Position numbers and translations under genes: made by a program
Source of the DNA: JAIYCX01 sp964353175
GTDB lineage: Bacteria; Bdellovibrionota_C; UBA2361; SZUA-149; DAOLCO01
Direction of reading: 5' to 3'
DNA length: 27,988 nt
Assembly (NCBI GenBank): GCA_964353175.1
Contig: CAYGUX010000034.1
Span: 1 to 27,988, forward strand
In this document: positions 7,780-15,723 of the stretch, piece after piece
Numbering within the stretch: the first letter of the stretch is position 1
Layout of the letters: each line of letters starts with the position of its first letter
Notes under the pieces: model-generated
What the model was told of the DNA's origin: nothing
The model's input: the letters and a program-made list of their open reading frames with translations, nothing else
The model's database searches: none

Positions 7780-8748
7780 ATGAAAATGAATTTTAAGAAG
7801 ACAATTAAGTTAGGAGCCTTAGCAGTACTTGGGCTAGGCGCTCTATCATCAAGTGCAGTGGCTCTTGATCATGATGGAGATGGTAAGTTTGATTATACGG
7901 TGTTTAGACCAGAGGATGCTAGTTTCGGCCCGTCAGTTTGGTACATAGCATCAACTGCCTTAAGCGGAACTTTGAATTATCAGTGGGGATTGTCAGGAGA
8001 TGTTCCTGTACCTGGTAAGTATAGTGCCGGTTTAGGTGCTGATATCGCTGTTTTCAGACCTTCAACTGGTGTTTGGTATATCAGAAAGTTCTCTACTGAT
8101 TTAAAGTTCAGTACTGCTCTAGATAGTTATCAGTGGGGTATTTCTGGTGATAAATCTATGTCATGTGACTTTGATGGAGATGGAAAAAGTGAGTTAGTTG
8201 TTTATAGACCATCTACAGGTGTTTGGTACAATAGGAATTCTATAGGTGCTACTGCGTATTCAACGGCTTCCTCTCAGCAATGGGGTGGTTTCAGTCAAGA
8301 TATCGCGATTCCTCTTGATTATGATACTGATTCAAAATGTGATTATACAGTATTTCGGAATGGAACTTGGCATGTAGTATTGAGTTCGTCTTCAAATGCA
8401 GTAAGCGCAACTATTCCTTGGGGAGCTGAAGGTGATGTTCCTGTACCAGGTAATTATGATGCAGATAGTATCGTTGATTTCGCTGTTTATAGACCAAGTA
8501 ACGGAATTTGGGCTATCAGAAAGTCAACAATCGCTGGCCTTACTTCTAGAACTATTCAGTGGGGACTACCAGGAGATAAAGCCGTACCAGGAGATTACAC
8601 AGGTGATGGAAAAACTGACATTGCAGTTTTTAGACCATCTACAGGTATATTTTATGTGTTAACTTCAGAGAGTGACTACGTTACAGCGAGAGCTCAGCAG
8701 TTTGGGTTATCTGGAGATACTCCAATTGGTGACAGAAGAGCTGAGTAA
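7780..8748 (+). CDS. Secreted VCBS/FG-GAP-like six-repeat protein
   Basis: A 322-residue protein starting after an AAGGAAG ribosome-binding site (7769-7775), with a signal peptide ending near SSSAVA-LDHD. The mature part is six tandem units of about 48 residues. Each has an acidic calcium-loop-like segment (DGDGKFDYTVFRP, DFDGDGKSELVVYRP, DYTGDGKTDIAVFRP), then STGVWYIRK, then a QWGLSGDVPVPG linker. Units 4 and 5 have diverged loops (YDTDSKCDYTVF, YDADSIVDFAVY). This pattern matches VCBS/FG-GAP beta-propeller repeats, and six units suggest a six-bladed propeller. Related proteins are extracellular, often calcium-binding and adhesive. There is no obvious membrane anchor or sorting domain. It probably pairs with the secreted protein just upstream and is followed by a strong terminator. 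Confidence 0.85.
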   Translation: MKMNFKKTIKLGALAVLGLGALSSSAVALDHDGDGKFDYTVFRPEDASFGPSVWYIASTALSGTLNYQWGLSGDVPVPGKYSAGLGADIAVFRPSTGVWYIRKFSTDLKFSTALDSYQWGISGDKSMSCDFDGDGKSELVVYRPSTGVWYNRNSIGATAYSTASSQQWGGFSQDIAIPLDYDTDSKCDYTVFRNGTWHVVLSSSSNAVSATIPWGAEGDVPVPGNYDADSIVDFAVYRPSNGIWAIRKSTIAGLTSRTIQWGLPGDKAVPGDYTGDGKTDIAVFRPSTGIFYVLTSESDYVTARAQQFGLSGDTPIGDRRAE

Positions 8749-8770
8749 TATTGGCTTTATGTGATCTGAA

Positions 8771-8797
8771 AAAGGGACCTTAGTGGTCCCTTTTTTT
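8771..8797 (+). terminator. Rho-independent terminator
   Basis: AAAGGGACC (8771-8779) pairs perfectly with GGTCCCTTT (8785-8793) across a 5-nt loop, and the 3' arm runs into seven Ts. It lies 22 bp after the VCBS-like gene's stop. Confidence 0.9.
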
Positions 8798-8844
8798 ATT
8801 TGTGAAAGCTAAAGTATGATTTTCGCGTGTGACTAAATGTTAAA

Positions 8845-8875
8845 GGGCCTATTGCGCAATGAAGTATTTGTCATT
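8845..8875. mobile_element. Degenerate left end of the MITE-like element
   Basis: GGGCCTATTGCGCAATGAAG followed by TATTTGTCATT resembles the left ends at 23341 (GGGTCTGTTGCGAAATATC ... TTGTCATT) and 27553. No clear right end or flanking duplication is visible; a CAATAGGGC at about 8938-8946 could be a decayed right end. This is probably an old, eroded insertion in the gap 8749-9035, where I see no gene. Confidence 0.35.
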
Positions 8876-9035
8876 CTGTGTGGCTAGAGAAAGAGCCTGA
8901 GACGCACATTATTTAACCTCCTTGAAGAAGTTGATATCAATAGGGCTATCTAACACTATTGCGTTGAAATGGAATAACATACTTTAGTAGAGTCACTGAT
9001 CGTTCTCAAAATACAACTTATTTAGTCTATCTGGT

Positions 9036-10373
9036 ATGTTAAATACTCAAGCTCAAGAAAATATTAAACTTAGTTTGGAATCAGGAAGTAGGGTTGTTGC
9101 ATGGATAGATAATCTCCCCAATGTAAAAGATGATCAAAAAGTTTATCTGGATATCGTTAATAGCATAAACGGTGCACGGAATATAAATCAATATAAATTA
9201 GCAGCGAGAGCTCTTGATGGGTTAATAGGCTTACATGAAAACGATTCCAGGAAGCTAGACAATCCGGGGATATTCTACTACCTACGATCATTTGTAAATA
9301 TTCAGATTGGGACAGGTAATACCCTTCAGGGTGCAAAAGATTTTGAAAAAGCGAGGACCTTAGTTATCGAAGAGCACCGTAAATTTGGGCTACCGGGAAG
9401 TGATCCTGAAAAATATATTGAGAATTACTTTGAACCGCTAAAAAATTATGACATGATAAAAGGAAAGGTCGGAGGGGTTCCAACGAGTGAGAAATTAGAA
9501 AGCATGAGAGATTTGGCTTCTAAGGTTACTTTGTCCAGCTTTACTCAAGAAATTCTTAATTATAACAAAAAAGAGACTGAGACCGTAGATAGGGCAAGTG
9601 TCGAGATTAGGTATGTCATCGCTACTCTCAAAGATCGTTTTGATAAGGAGAAGCCACAATCATCAAAAGAACAACTAAATCTTATTCACGAACATATTCA
9701 TGAACACTTTGGCTACAGATATTCTCCTCAGGCAAATGTTTTAGAAAATATTACTACCCATTCATTGGACTGCGATGCCGTTAGTCTACTCTTTGTTGAG
9801 GCCGGCAAACAATTAGGTTTGCCCATTCAGCTTAGGTCAGCCTTAGTGCCTTCTGGAGGTAGTTTTAGTGCCAAAACATCATCGAATGGAAAGGGATTGC
9901 ACGCCTTTGTTGCATATGTCGCAGAAGATGGTACGGATGTCTTAACTTGGGAGCCTTTACAGAAGAGTCCCGAACTGAGGGAATATCAAAAGGGCAGTGT
10001 GTTTATTCAAAATAAAGTCGTATTTAGTGAAAGAGATTTTCTAAGTTCTCAGTATCTGGCCGCCAAAGAGATTGACACTGCTTTAAGAGACTATGAGTCT
10101 ATAGAAAAACTCTCATCTTTTCCTATAGAGAAAGATGATCCTGCAATGTTAAAACGAAATAGCATATACTCCGAAGCACTGAAAATTTCTCCTGATAATA
10201 TAGATGCTTTAGTTAAAACTGGGAAAACAGATGAGGCCTTAGAAGTAGCAGAAAAGTTAGGTGGTGAGGTTCTGAAGGAATGGTTTCAGAAAATAATTGA
10301 TAATCCTACTGGAAATAATGAAGAGGGTGGGATAAAATTGATTTTTCCTAAGGTTAGCACAGATAGGAAATGA
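9036..10373 (+). CDS. Transglutaminase-like cysteine peptidase-fold protein
   Basis: A 445-residue protein without a signal peptide. The catalytic-type region lies at about residues 215-310. LNLIHEHIHEHFGY leads into SLDCDAVSLLFVEAGKQLGLP, where Cys246 begins the core helix. LHAFVAY follows with His289, then WEP with Glu306, giving a Cys-His-acid arrangement typical of the transglutaminase-like fold (TGase/SirB1-type). The N-terminal 200 residues are helical, and the C-terminal 120 residues are helical with an ALKISPDNIDALVKTGKTDEALEVAEKL segment resembling a single TPR. The activity could be proteolysis, amidase action or crosslinking. No ribosome-binding site is obvious at the chosen ATG. 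The gene converges on the unknown 646-residue gene, leaving a 32-bp gap. Confidence 0.65.
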   Translation: MLNTQAQENIKLSLESGSRVVAWIDNLPNVKDDQKVYLDIVNSINGARNINQYKLAARALDGLIGLHENDSRKLDNPGIFYYLRSFVNIQIGTGNTLQGAKDFEKARTLVIEEHRKFGLPGSDPEKYIENYFEPLKNYDMIKGKVGGVPTSEKLESMRDLASKVTLSSFTQEILNYNKKETETVDRASVEIRYVIATLKDRFDKEKPQSSKEQLNLIHEHIHEHFGYRYSPQANVLENITTHSLDCDAVSLLFVEAGKQLGLPIQLRSALVPSGGSFSAKTSSNGKGLHAFVAYVAEDGTDVLTWEPLQKSPELREYQKGSVFIQNKVVFSERDFLSSQYLAAKEIDTALRDYESIEKLSSFPIEKDDPAMLKRNSIYSEALKISPDNIDALVKTGKTDEALEVAEKLGGEVLKEWFQKIIDNPTGNNEEGGIKLIFPKVSTDRK

Positions 10374-10405
10374 GTTAAAGTTAAAGAGTAACTTACACAG
10401 CAAGC

Positions 10406-12346
10406 CTAATGATAAACCTTCCCCGCCTCATCCATCCTCTCTCTTGGTTCCGTAGCTACATTACTTAAAGCATCTGTTTCTAAACTAAGCTCAATTGGAG
10501 CTTGGATTGTACTTATAAACTCTTCTATCTCATCTGATATAATGCTTTTCTGAAGAAGAATTTTAGAGGGTTTGGTTTTACTTTTTCTGATAACATCCTT
10601 AAGAGCTCTAATGAGTCCTATAAAAGGGATGTCGTCCCCAGTAAAGGCCCTGAAGCCTAAGACTATACCTGAGTCTTGATCTACTACCATTGCATTAGAG
10701 AGAACTTTAATTGCTTGTTTTGATTTAATATCTCCTTTTACAAATCCAAGTTTGCCACTAAACCCGATCTCCCACACTTTACCCGCCTCACTCATCTTCG
10801 TCTCACTTAGTAGTCGGTTAAGAGAATCAATTTCTTTTTCTATAAGAGTATCTACATCTGATAACCGCTCTTCGTATTTATCGAATAACTCTTCCAGTAA
10901 GTTATTTAATTGGCAATCTTTTATCGGTAAATTAAAAAGCGGTAAAAAGCCCTGGATGTTTCCAATAGAATTGCTTGCCATCATCAGCGCGACCAGGCCC
11001 CCTAGAAGTACTAAAAGCTCCTCTGTCGTTGCTATTCTTGGCCCATAAAAACTTTCCTTGGCAAAGGGGTATAAAATACCACCCAAACATTCTGCTTTAT
11101 ACTTTGTTAGTTCAGACCTCTCCACCCTTTCTAAACCGTTTAATTCATCTACATGCAAAGCTAAAGATCTTGTATCAGCTATCACAAGATCCCTTCTAAT
11201 AACTTCACCTTCACTTGAAAGATCCATATAATCAAGCTCATCACCCGTTCCCCGAAACTTGCCCATGTCCTCCTCATCATAAAAAACATTAAAACCTAGC
11301 ACTTCCCCCCCTTGACCAGAAAACATGGCAATAATTGGGGGATGATTATCTGAAAAACTAAGACTAAAAGGACGCTCACCAAATAAGTGCCAGGGCTCTC
11401 TCTCACACAGCATTCTGGAATATTTGAGAACTAGGGGGAGGATCGCCTTTCTATGCTTAAGATCGGTACCTCCAATTTCCTCAAGAAATTTATTTAGCTC
11501 ATCTATAGTTATGATTGGGTCAACTGGAGCTATTTCAAGATTTTGATCATATTCTTCAAATCCAGGATCATCTATGAGGTGCGATACATGTTCGTAGAAT
11601 TCATCAAAATTTTCATAGGCATCAAACATAAATTGCAGTGCTTCAGGGTAGAGATGCCAAATCCTACCAGGGCCCCAGAGGTACCACTGAGCCTCACCCG
11701 CAAGCCCTTCAAAGTCCAAGGAGTCCTTAACTAACTTCTTGGGTAGTTTTTTTTCTTTGCATAAGTATTTTACTACCCAGTTGTTTTGCATAATAGAAAC
11801 TGCCAGGGATAGGGAAGTCTGTTCTATTGTAGACGATAGAAATAAAAGCAGAGTGGAATTGTAGTGACTAATAGTATCAAGCTTATGTAGAGGAATAGTG
11901 TCTAATACTTTCAGAGCATCTTTAAGTTTATTTTCCACTATAAGACAGCTGATTAAGAAATCAGTTATACGAAAAATATTTGATTGGTTGATGTTAAATA
12001 GTTCTTCAAAAATTGGCAAGGCTTCTTTAAACTTGTTATTCGTAAAAAGTAGTTTCCCAAATTTAATAACAAAAAACGAATAAAAACTAAATTCCCCATC
12101 GAGAGAAAGTTGTGTTGGATCAGTTTTAAGCTCTGAGGATAACTGACTTTTTAAGAAGGCGTATATAGATTGTCCCGAATTAATTCTATCCTCAGTTTCG
12201 CCACTACTAAGGTAGAAGCCAAACTCGTCCAGTATTTTATGACAACGCTCTTTCTTGCTAAGGCTTTTGTCGTTAGTATAATAATCACTTGCATGCTTTA
12301 TTATTCCTACCTTGGCGTTAGAATGATTGTGTGAATTTTCTGCCAT
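10406..12346 (-). CDS. Large cytoplasmic protein of unknown function with TPR-like N-terminus
   Basis: A 646-residue protein whose start is fixed by a near-perfect ribosome-binding site (AAGGAGG, about 7 nt before the ATG). There is no signal peptide or membrane segment. Residues at about 85-185 read as TPR-like helical pairs (KFGKLLFTNNKFKEALPIFEELF, LISCLIVENKLKDALKVLDTIP). A conserved-looking aromatic segment near 215-240 (YLWGPGRIWHLYPEALQFM) and an acidic helical stretch follow. The C-terminal half contains mixed alpha/beta sequence (AIIAMF-like SGQGGEVLGFNVFYDEED, DLVIADTRSLALHVDEL) and a coiled-coil-like helix LLEELFDKYEERLSDVDTLIEK. I do not recognise a family or catalytic motif. Confidence 0.7.
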   Translation of the reverse strand: MAENSHNHSNAKVGIIKHASDYYTNDKSLSKKERCHKILDEFGFYLSSGETEDRINSGQSIYAFLKSQLSSELKTDPTQLSLDGEFSFYSFFVIKFGKLLFTNNKFKEALPIFEELFNINQSNIFRITDFLISCLIVENKLKDALKVLDTIPLHKLDTISHYNSTLLLFLSSTIEQTSLSLAVSIMQNNWVVKYLCKEKKLPKKLVKDSLDFEGLAGEAQWYLWGPGRIWHLYPEALQFMFDAYENFDEFYEHVSHLIDDPGFEEYDQNLEIAPVDPIITIDELNKFLEEIGGTDLKHRKAILPLVLKYSRMLCEREPWHLFGERPFSLSFSDNHPPIIAMFSGQGGEVLGFNVFYDEEDMGKFRGTGDELDYMDLSSEGEVIRRDLVIADTRSLALHVDELNGLERVERSELTKYKAECLGGILYPFAKESFYGPRIATTEELLVLLGGLVALMMASNSIGNIQGFLPLFNLPIKDCQLNNLLEELFDKYEERLSDVDTLIEKEIDSLNRLLSETKMSEAGKVWEIGFSGKLGFVKGDIKSKQAIKVLSNAMVVDQDSGIVLGFRAFTGDDIPFIGLIRALKDVIRKSKTKPSKILLQKSIISDEIEEFISTIQAPIELSLETDALSNVATEPRERMDEAGKVYH

Positions 12347-12650
12347 GCTAATAGCCTCCTTAATCTAATAAGTGCTAAAATTATTAATTCCTTTTAATCT
12401 GATTCCTCAAAGGTAGTATTACGCTCACCACCTCCTCCACGTGAACTAAAAGAAAACAACAACATAACTCCAAAAATCGATCTGATCAATTTTAAGTAAA
12501 AGTTCATGGGGCAGGGTGATGAGAGCAAGCGAAATCTAGTTTTTGCTGGAGATTGTAGTAGTTTTATTTTTTTAATGCCATTAAGTATCGGAATGATAGT
12601 ACTTTTCTATTCACTTTTTAAATCAAATCTATCGCACTATTTAAAAAGTC

Positions 12651-12680
12651 TTGAATAATTACGGAGGGATATGCTATCCT
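12651..12680 (+). promoter_or_regulatory. Candidate promoter with overlapping palindromic operator for the HipA-like gene
   Basis: TTGAAT at 12651 and TATCCT at 12675 with an 18-nt spacer make a reasonable sigma70-type promoter 67 bp upstream of the GTG start. A perfect palindrome GGATA-TGC-TATCC (12667-12679) overlaps the -10 box. Half-sites of the same TATCC/GGATA type are known for HipB operators in E. coli, but there in the opposite arrangement (TATCC-N8-GGATA). The rest of the 400-bp gap 12347-12746 shows nothing gene-like. Confidence 0.4.
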
Positions 12681-12746
12681 AAATCTATTCATTAAACACC
12701 AAGACCGCCATCTCAAATTTAGACAGCTTCTTTTTAGCTAAATTCC

Positions 12747-14033
12747 GTGACTGCCAGAGAAGCCATGCTCGAACTAGGGATTTCGCAAGCTACGTTTGCA
12801 AGACTCGTATCCTCGATGAATTCTGAGATACTTATCATGGGGGCGGGGAGATCTAGTCGGTACGCCCTTAAGCGGGAGTTGGACTTTCTACCTCCCTCAA
12901 GCAGATTTCAAAAGCTACCAATTTCTGCCGTACTTGAATCTGGGGACATAGTGCATCTAGCGGATCTTCAAGCAGTTGGGCAGAGATCTTTCTATGTAGA
13001 ATCTTTTTCTGCCGACATCCGTTCCCTTCTGTATTCTGATATACCGTATTGGCTCAATGATCTTCGTCCTTCGGGATTTCTTGGAAGATTAATACCGAAA
13101 CGTCACCCAGAGCTGGGCTACCCAGAAGATATACGTTTCTGGAATGCCGATTGTGCGATTGCATATTGGACCACTTTGGGTTGGGACTTAATAGGAAATC
13201 TTATAATAGGGGATCATGCGTATGAATTGTTGACTAAGTATCAAGTAAGCCCACATTCAATGATAAGTGATTCAGAGAGAGCCACTGAATATTCAAGGCT
13301 AGCAGAGGAAGTCATGGCTCTTGGTGCCGCAGGCTCTTCTGCTGCGGGAGAGCAGCCTAAGTTTCTAACAGTGAAAAGCAATAGTAGGCAATCTGTGCTA
13401 GTTAAATTTAGCCCTACAGGAGATGATCAAGTATCCAAGCGAAGAAAAGATCTTTTGATATGTGAGCATCTTACTCTCGAGATTCTTCACGAATATGAAG
13501 TGCCAGCAAGTAGGTCAGAGCTCATAATTACAACTCAGAGAGTATTTCTTGAGTTAGAAAGATTTGATAGAGTTGGTGCTAAAGGTAGGAAAGGCTTTAT
13601 CACACTAGAGTCCTTAGATTTGGAATTCGCTGGACGAGGGGGTACTTGGAGAGAGATCTCTATATCGTTGAGAGATGTGAAAATTATCAGTGCCGACCTA
13701 CATGAAGAGATTCTTTGGCGATACTATTTTGGAGCGTGTATTGGTAATAGCGATATGCATGCTGGGAATTTATCGTTTTTTATTCAAGGTGAAAAGATTC
13801 TCTCTCTTGCTCCGATCTATGACATGTTACCAATGGCCTATGCACCCGTGCATGAAGAAGTAATAAAACCAATTTTTCAAACTCCCATACTACCTCCCTA
13901 TGATAAAAATATTTGGCAGAAAGTAATTAAACCTGCAAGAATGTTTTGGAATCGGGTACAGCAAGATTTAAGAATTGGGTCTGAGATACGGGGAGTGGCT
14001 GGGGAGTGGCTCGAGTTTTTAAGTGACATCTGA
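12747..14033 (+). CDS. HTH-HipA fusion kinase/toxin (YjjJ/HipH-like)
   Basis: A 428-residue HipA-family protein. The first 45 residues form a winged-helix-like HTH (REAMLELGISQATFARLVSSM). The HipA N-terminal region follows, then the kinase fold: GEQPKF at residues 201-206, LLICEHLT at about 236-243, FLELERFDR at about 267-275, the catalytic-loop type GNSDMHAGNLSF at 333-344 with Asp336, and the metal-binding APIYDM with Asp359. This architecture matches E. coli YjjJ (HipH) rather than a HipBA pair. No separate HipB gene is adjacent, so the N-terminal HTH may provide self-regulation. The start is GTG, limited upstream by an in-frame TAG at 12735; an ATG at 12765 is an alternative. HipA relatives phosphorylate or otherwise poison translation or DNA processes; the target here is unknown. 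Confidence 0.85.
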   Translation: MTAREAMLELGISQATFARLVSSMNSEILIMGAGRSSRYALKRELDFLPPSSRFQKLPISAVLESGDIVHLADLQAVGQRSFYVESFSADIRSLLYSDIPYWLNDLRPSGFLGRLIPKRHPELGYPEDIRFWNADCAIAYWTTLGWDLIGNLIIGDHAYELLTKYQVSPHSMISDSERATEYSRLAEEVMALGAAGSSAAGEQPKFLTVKSNSRQSVLVKFSPTGDDQVSKRRKDLLICEHLTLEILHEYEVPASRSELIITTQRVFLELERFDRVGAKGRKGFITLESLDLEFAGRGGTWREISISLRDVKIISADLHEEILWRYYFGACIGNSDMHAGNLSFFIQGEKILSLAPIYDMLPMAYAPVHEEVIKPIFQTPILPPYDKNIWQKVIKPARMFWNRVQQDLRIGSEIRGVAGEWLEFLSDI

Positions 14034-14082
14034 AGTGTAGATGGGTGAGTTTGTCCAGATCTTTTTCTTTCCCCTCCCATGT

Positions 14083-14229
14083 ATTTCATTCAAGCAGTCT
14101 CTCGGCGCTCATTCTCGCCAAACGGCTTGGCCGTTTGAGCTCCGAGGCGTCGGCCCTGATTTGCAGTGCAATTTAAACTTGCCAAATCAGGGCCTCCAAG
14201 TCCGCTCCAAGAGACAGCTTGAATAAAAT
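14083..14229. repeat. 147-bp structured palindromic element
   Basis: Outer arms 14083-14105 and 14207-14229 are complementary at 20 of 23 positions. They enclose two perfect internal hairpins: CAAACGGC-TTG-GCCGTTTG (14119-14137), and GGCCCTGATTTG (14152-14163) with CAAATCAGGGCC (14183-14194). The folded form would be a three-way cruciform. It is GC-richer than its surroundings and lies 50 bp after the HipA-like gene. It could be a MITE, an integron-like recombination site or a structured RNA. No coding frame is evident in 14034-14381. Confidence 0.75.
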
Positions 14230-14305
14230 ACCCACACCCTTTTCTATTGGAAGATATTTATCAGAATGAATGAAACGCTCGCTTAGTTTTATGCAAATGC
14301 CTACA

Positions 14306-14344
14306 CAAAAATAAAAAAGATACCTGAACCCACTCCCAGGTATC
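14306..14344 (-). terminator. Rho-independent terminator for the small HTH gene
   Basis: On the minus strand GATACCTG and CAGGTATC form an 8-bp stem around a 10-nt GGAGTGGGTT-type loop, followed by TTTTTTATTTTT. It lies about 37 bp past the small HTH gene's stop. Confidence 0.85.
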
Positions 14345-14381
14345 GAACAACGTACTCTCTTCGGGTGGACGAAGAAGAACC

Positions 14382-14642
14382 TTACTTGTACTGACTAGCC
14401 ATTTCGCAAAGTCTTTTTACTATTGCTTGTCGGATCATGGGCATTGGACCAGATTTGCCCCGTGCCCACCGTAAAACAGTGGAAAAGGAGACTGCTAATT
14501 CGTTCGCAGCCTGCCATACAGCCATTTCACCAAACATTAGAAACTCAGCTACCACAAGATCAAATGGATCTTTGCTTTCCGTAGTCCAGTCCTGATATTT
14601 CTCCACAAACTTCCTGTCATTGCCAGCTGGCGACTTACTCAT
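14382..14642 (-). CDS. Small helix-turn-helix protein
   Basis: An 86-residue protein with ribosome-binding site AGGAG 7 nt before the ATG and a good terminator after the stop, which together support a real gene. The HTH is at about residues 41-62: AVWQAANELAVSFSTVLRWARG, where the second helix STVLRWARG resembles the recognition helix of Cro/C1-type or MerR-like small regulators. The C-terminus (PMIRQAIVKRLCEMA) resembles the helix after the HTH in such proteins. It diverges from the Lrp-like gene over a 144-bp region holding a palindrome, so it may control itself and its neighbour. Confidence 0.7.
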   Translation of the reverse strand: MSKSPAGNDRKFVEKYQDWTTESKDPFDLVVAEFLMFGEMAVWQAANELAVSFSTVLRWARGKSGPMPMIRQAIVKRLCEMASQYK

Positions 14643-14676
14643 CAGTGTCTCCTATTATTAATTTCTAACCTTGGTC

Positions 14677-14693
14677 GACTTTTACAAAAAGTC
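14677..14693. promoter_or_regulatory. Palindromic operator candidate between divergent regulators
   Basis: GACTTTT-ACA-AAAAGTC is a perfect 17-nt palindrome placed 35 bp upstream of the small HTH gene's ATG and 94 bp upstream of the Lrp-like gene's. The position and symmetry suit a dimeric repressor site. There is no T-run to make it a terminator. Confidence 0.4.
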
Positions 14694-14786
14694 TAAAAAC
14701 CTTAGTTGCTAAGAGTATTGCCAAAAGATGAACTTAGTGCCAATTAGGCTTGTTTTGTAGCAATAGTAAGGGTAAACTGAGACAAT

Positions 14787-15664
14787 ATGAGCACTTTAAG
14801 TAAAGCAGAGGAAGTCCTATCCTATTTCGAATTACGAGCTAACGCATCTGTCGTAAGTGCGGCACGAGCCTTAAAAATGAAAATTCCTACGGTGCGCTAT
14901 CAGTTGTCGCGTTTAATCGAGACCGGAGTAATCACGTCTAAAAGAGCCTATGTTGATATTAATCGCTTAGGCTATACCTCTTACTTTGTTTTTTTCTCAT
15001 TAGCATCTTCCTCACCTACACTTAGAACTAAGTTGCTAAAAAAGTTAATGGATGTCCCAGAGGTAGTTTGGCTTTGTGAGGTGGGGGGAGAATATCATTA
15101 TGGAGTTTCTATTGCCGTAGGCTCTCCTAGAGAAGTGCTTGCATTTATAGAGTCTTTATCAGATATCGCGCCGAAATTAATAAGAGACAAGCTTCTATCC
15201 ATAAGAGTCTCTGTTACAACTTTTCCAAAGAAATACTTGTCATCAAAGAGATCATCTAAGATCCTATTGACCCAAGGAGCAAATACAGTGGAATCTATAG
15301 ACCAGACTTCAAAGTCTGTGCTCTATTTTTTAAGCAAACCGAGCTTTGATACTGAGCGCATGTTTGCAGAAAAAAGTGGCATAGTTCCAAGCACTTTTTC
15401 CAGAAAAGCCAGAGAATTGGAAAAAGTGAAAGTTATAACAGGCTATCAATACATCGTGGATGTCTCTAAGCTCCAAAGACAGGTATACCGTTTACTAATT
15501 GTAATGCCCTATCGTGATAGTAATCTGAAGCAAGAAACAATGAGGAGATTTCTATTTTAAGAGCAGAGCTTCTTGAAATCTTACCTGGCAATATAGATAA
15601 AGTTACAGTAGTACCACTATTAAAATCTATACCTTGCTCAATGGTGCCTTTCGCCCATTTGTAG
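14787..15664 (+). pseudogene. Two-unit Lrp/AsnC-type regulator, C-terminus damaged
   Basis: The open frame runs 14787-15560 (257 residues). It holds HTH 1 (ASVVSAARALKMKIPTVRYQLSRL), a full RAM effector-sensing domain (YFVFFSLASSS to SIRVSVTTFPKKYL), HTH 2 (MFAEKSGIVPSTFSRKARELE) and only the first strand of a second RAM domain (RQVYRLLIVMPYRDSN) before an early stop. In a shifted frame, from about 15530 to the stop at 15662-15664, the text reads as the end of a RAM domain (LRAELLEILPGNIDKVTVVP). About 50 residues of the domain's middle are missing, which suggests an internal deletion that also shifted the frame. The truncated product may still bind DNA. Lrp proteins sense amino acids; no ligand can be inferred. 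Confidence 0.6.
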
Positions 15665-15723
15665 TAAAAAGAATTGGGAAAAATTATACAACCAAGTTGA
15701 AACTCTTTAATCAGGACACAAAA

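Noticed and set aside
14041..14226. 61-codon frame through the 147-bp palindrome
   Set aside because: Its sequence is dictated by the hairpins, and it lacks a ribosome-binding site and coding-like composition.
14083..14229. Integron attC site
   Set aside because: The ends lack the conserved RYYYAAC/GTTRRRY boxes and no integron integrase or cassette array is present; kept only as an undefined palindromic element.
14382..14642. Small HTH gene as the HipB-type antitoxin of the nearby HipA-like protein
   Set aside because: It is on the opposite strand, separated by a palindromic element and its own terminator, so it is not in the operon arrangement of hipBA pairs; the HipA-like protein already has its own HTH.
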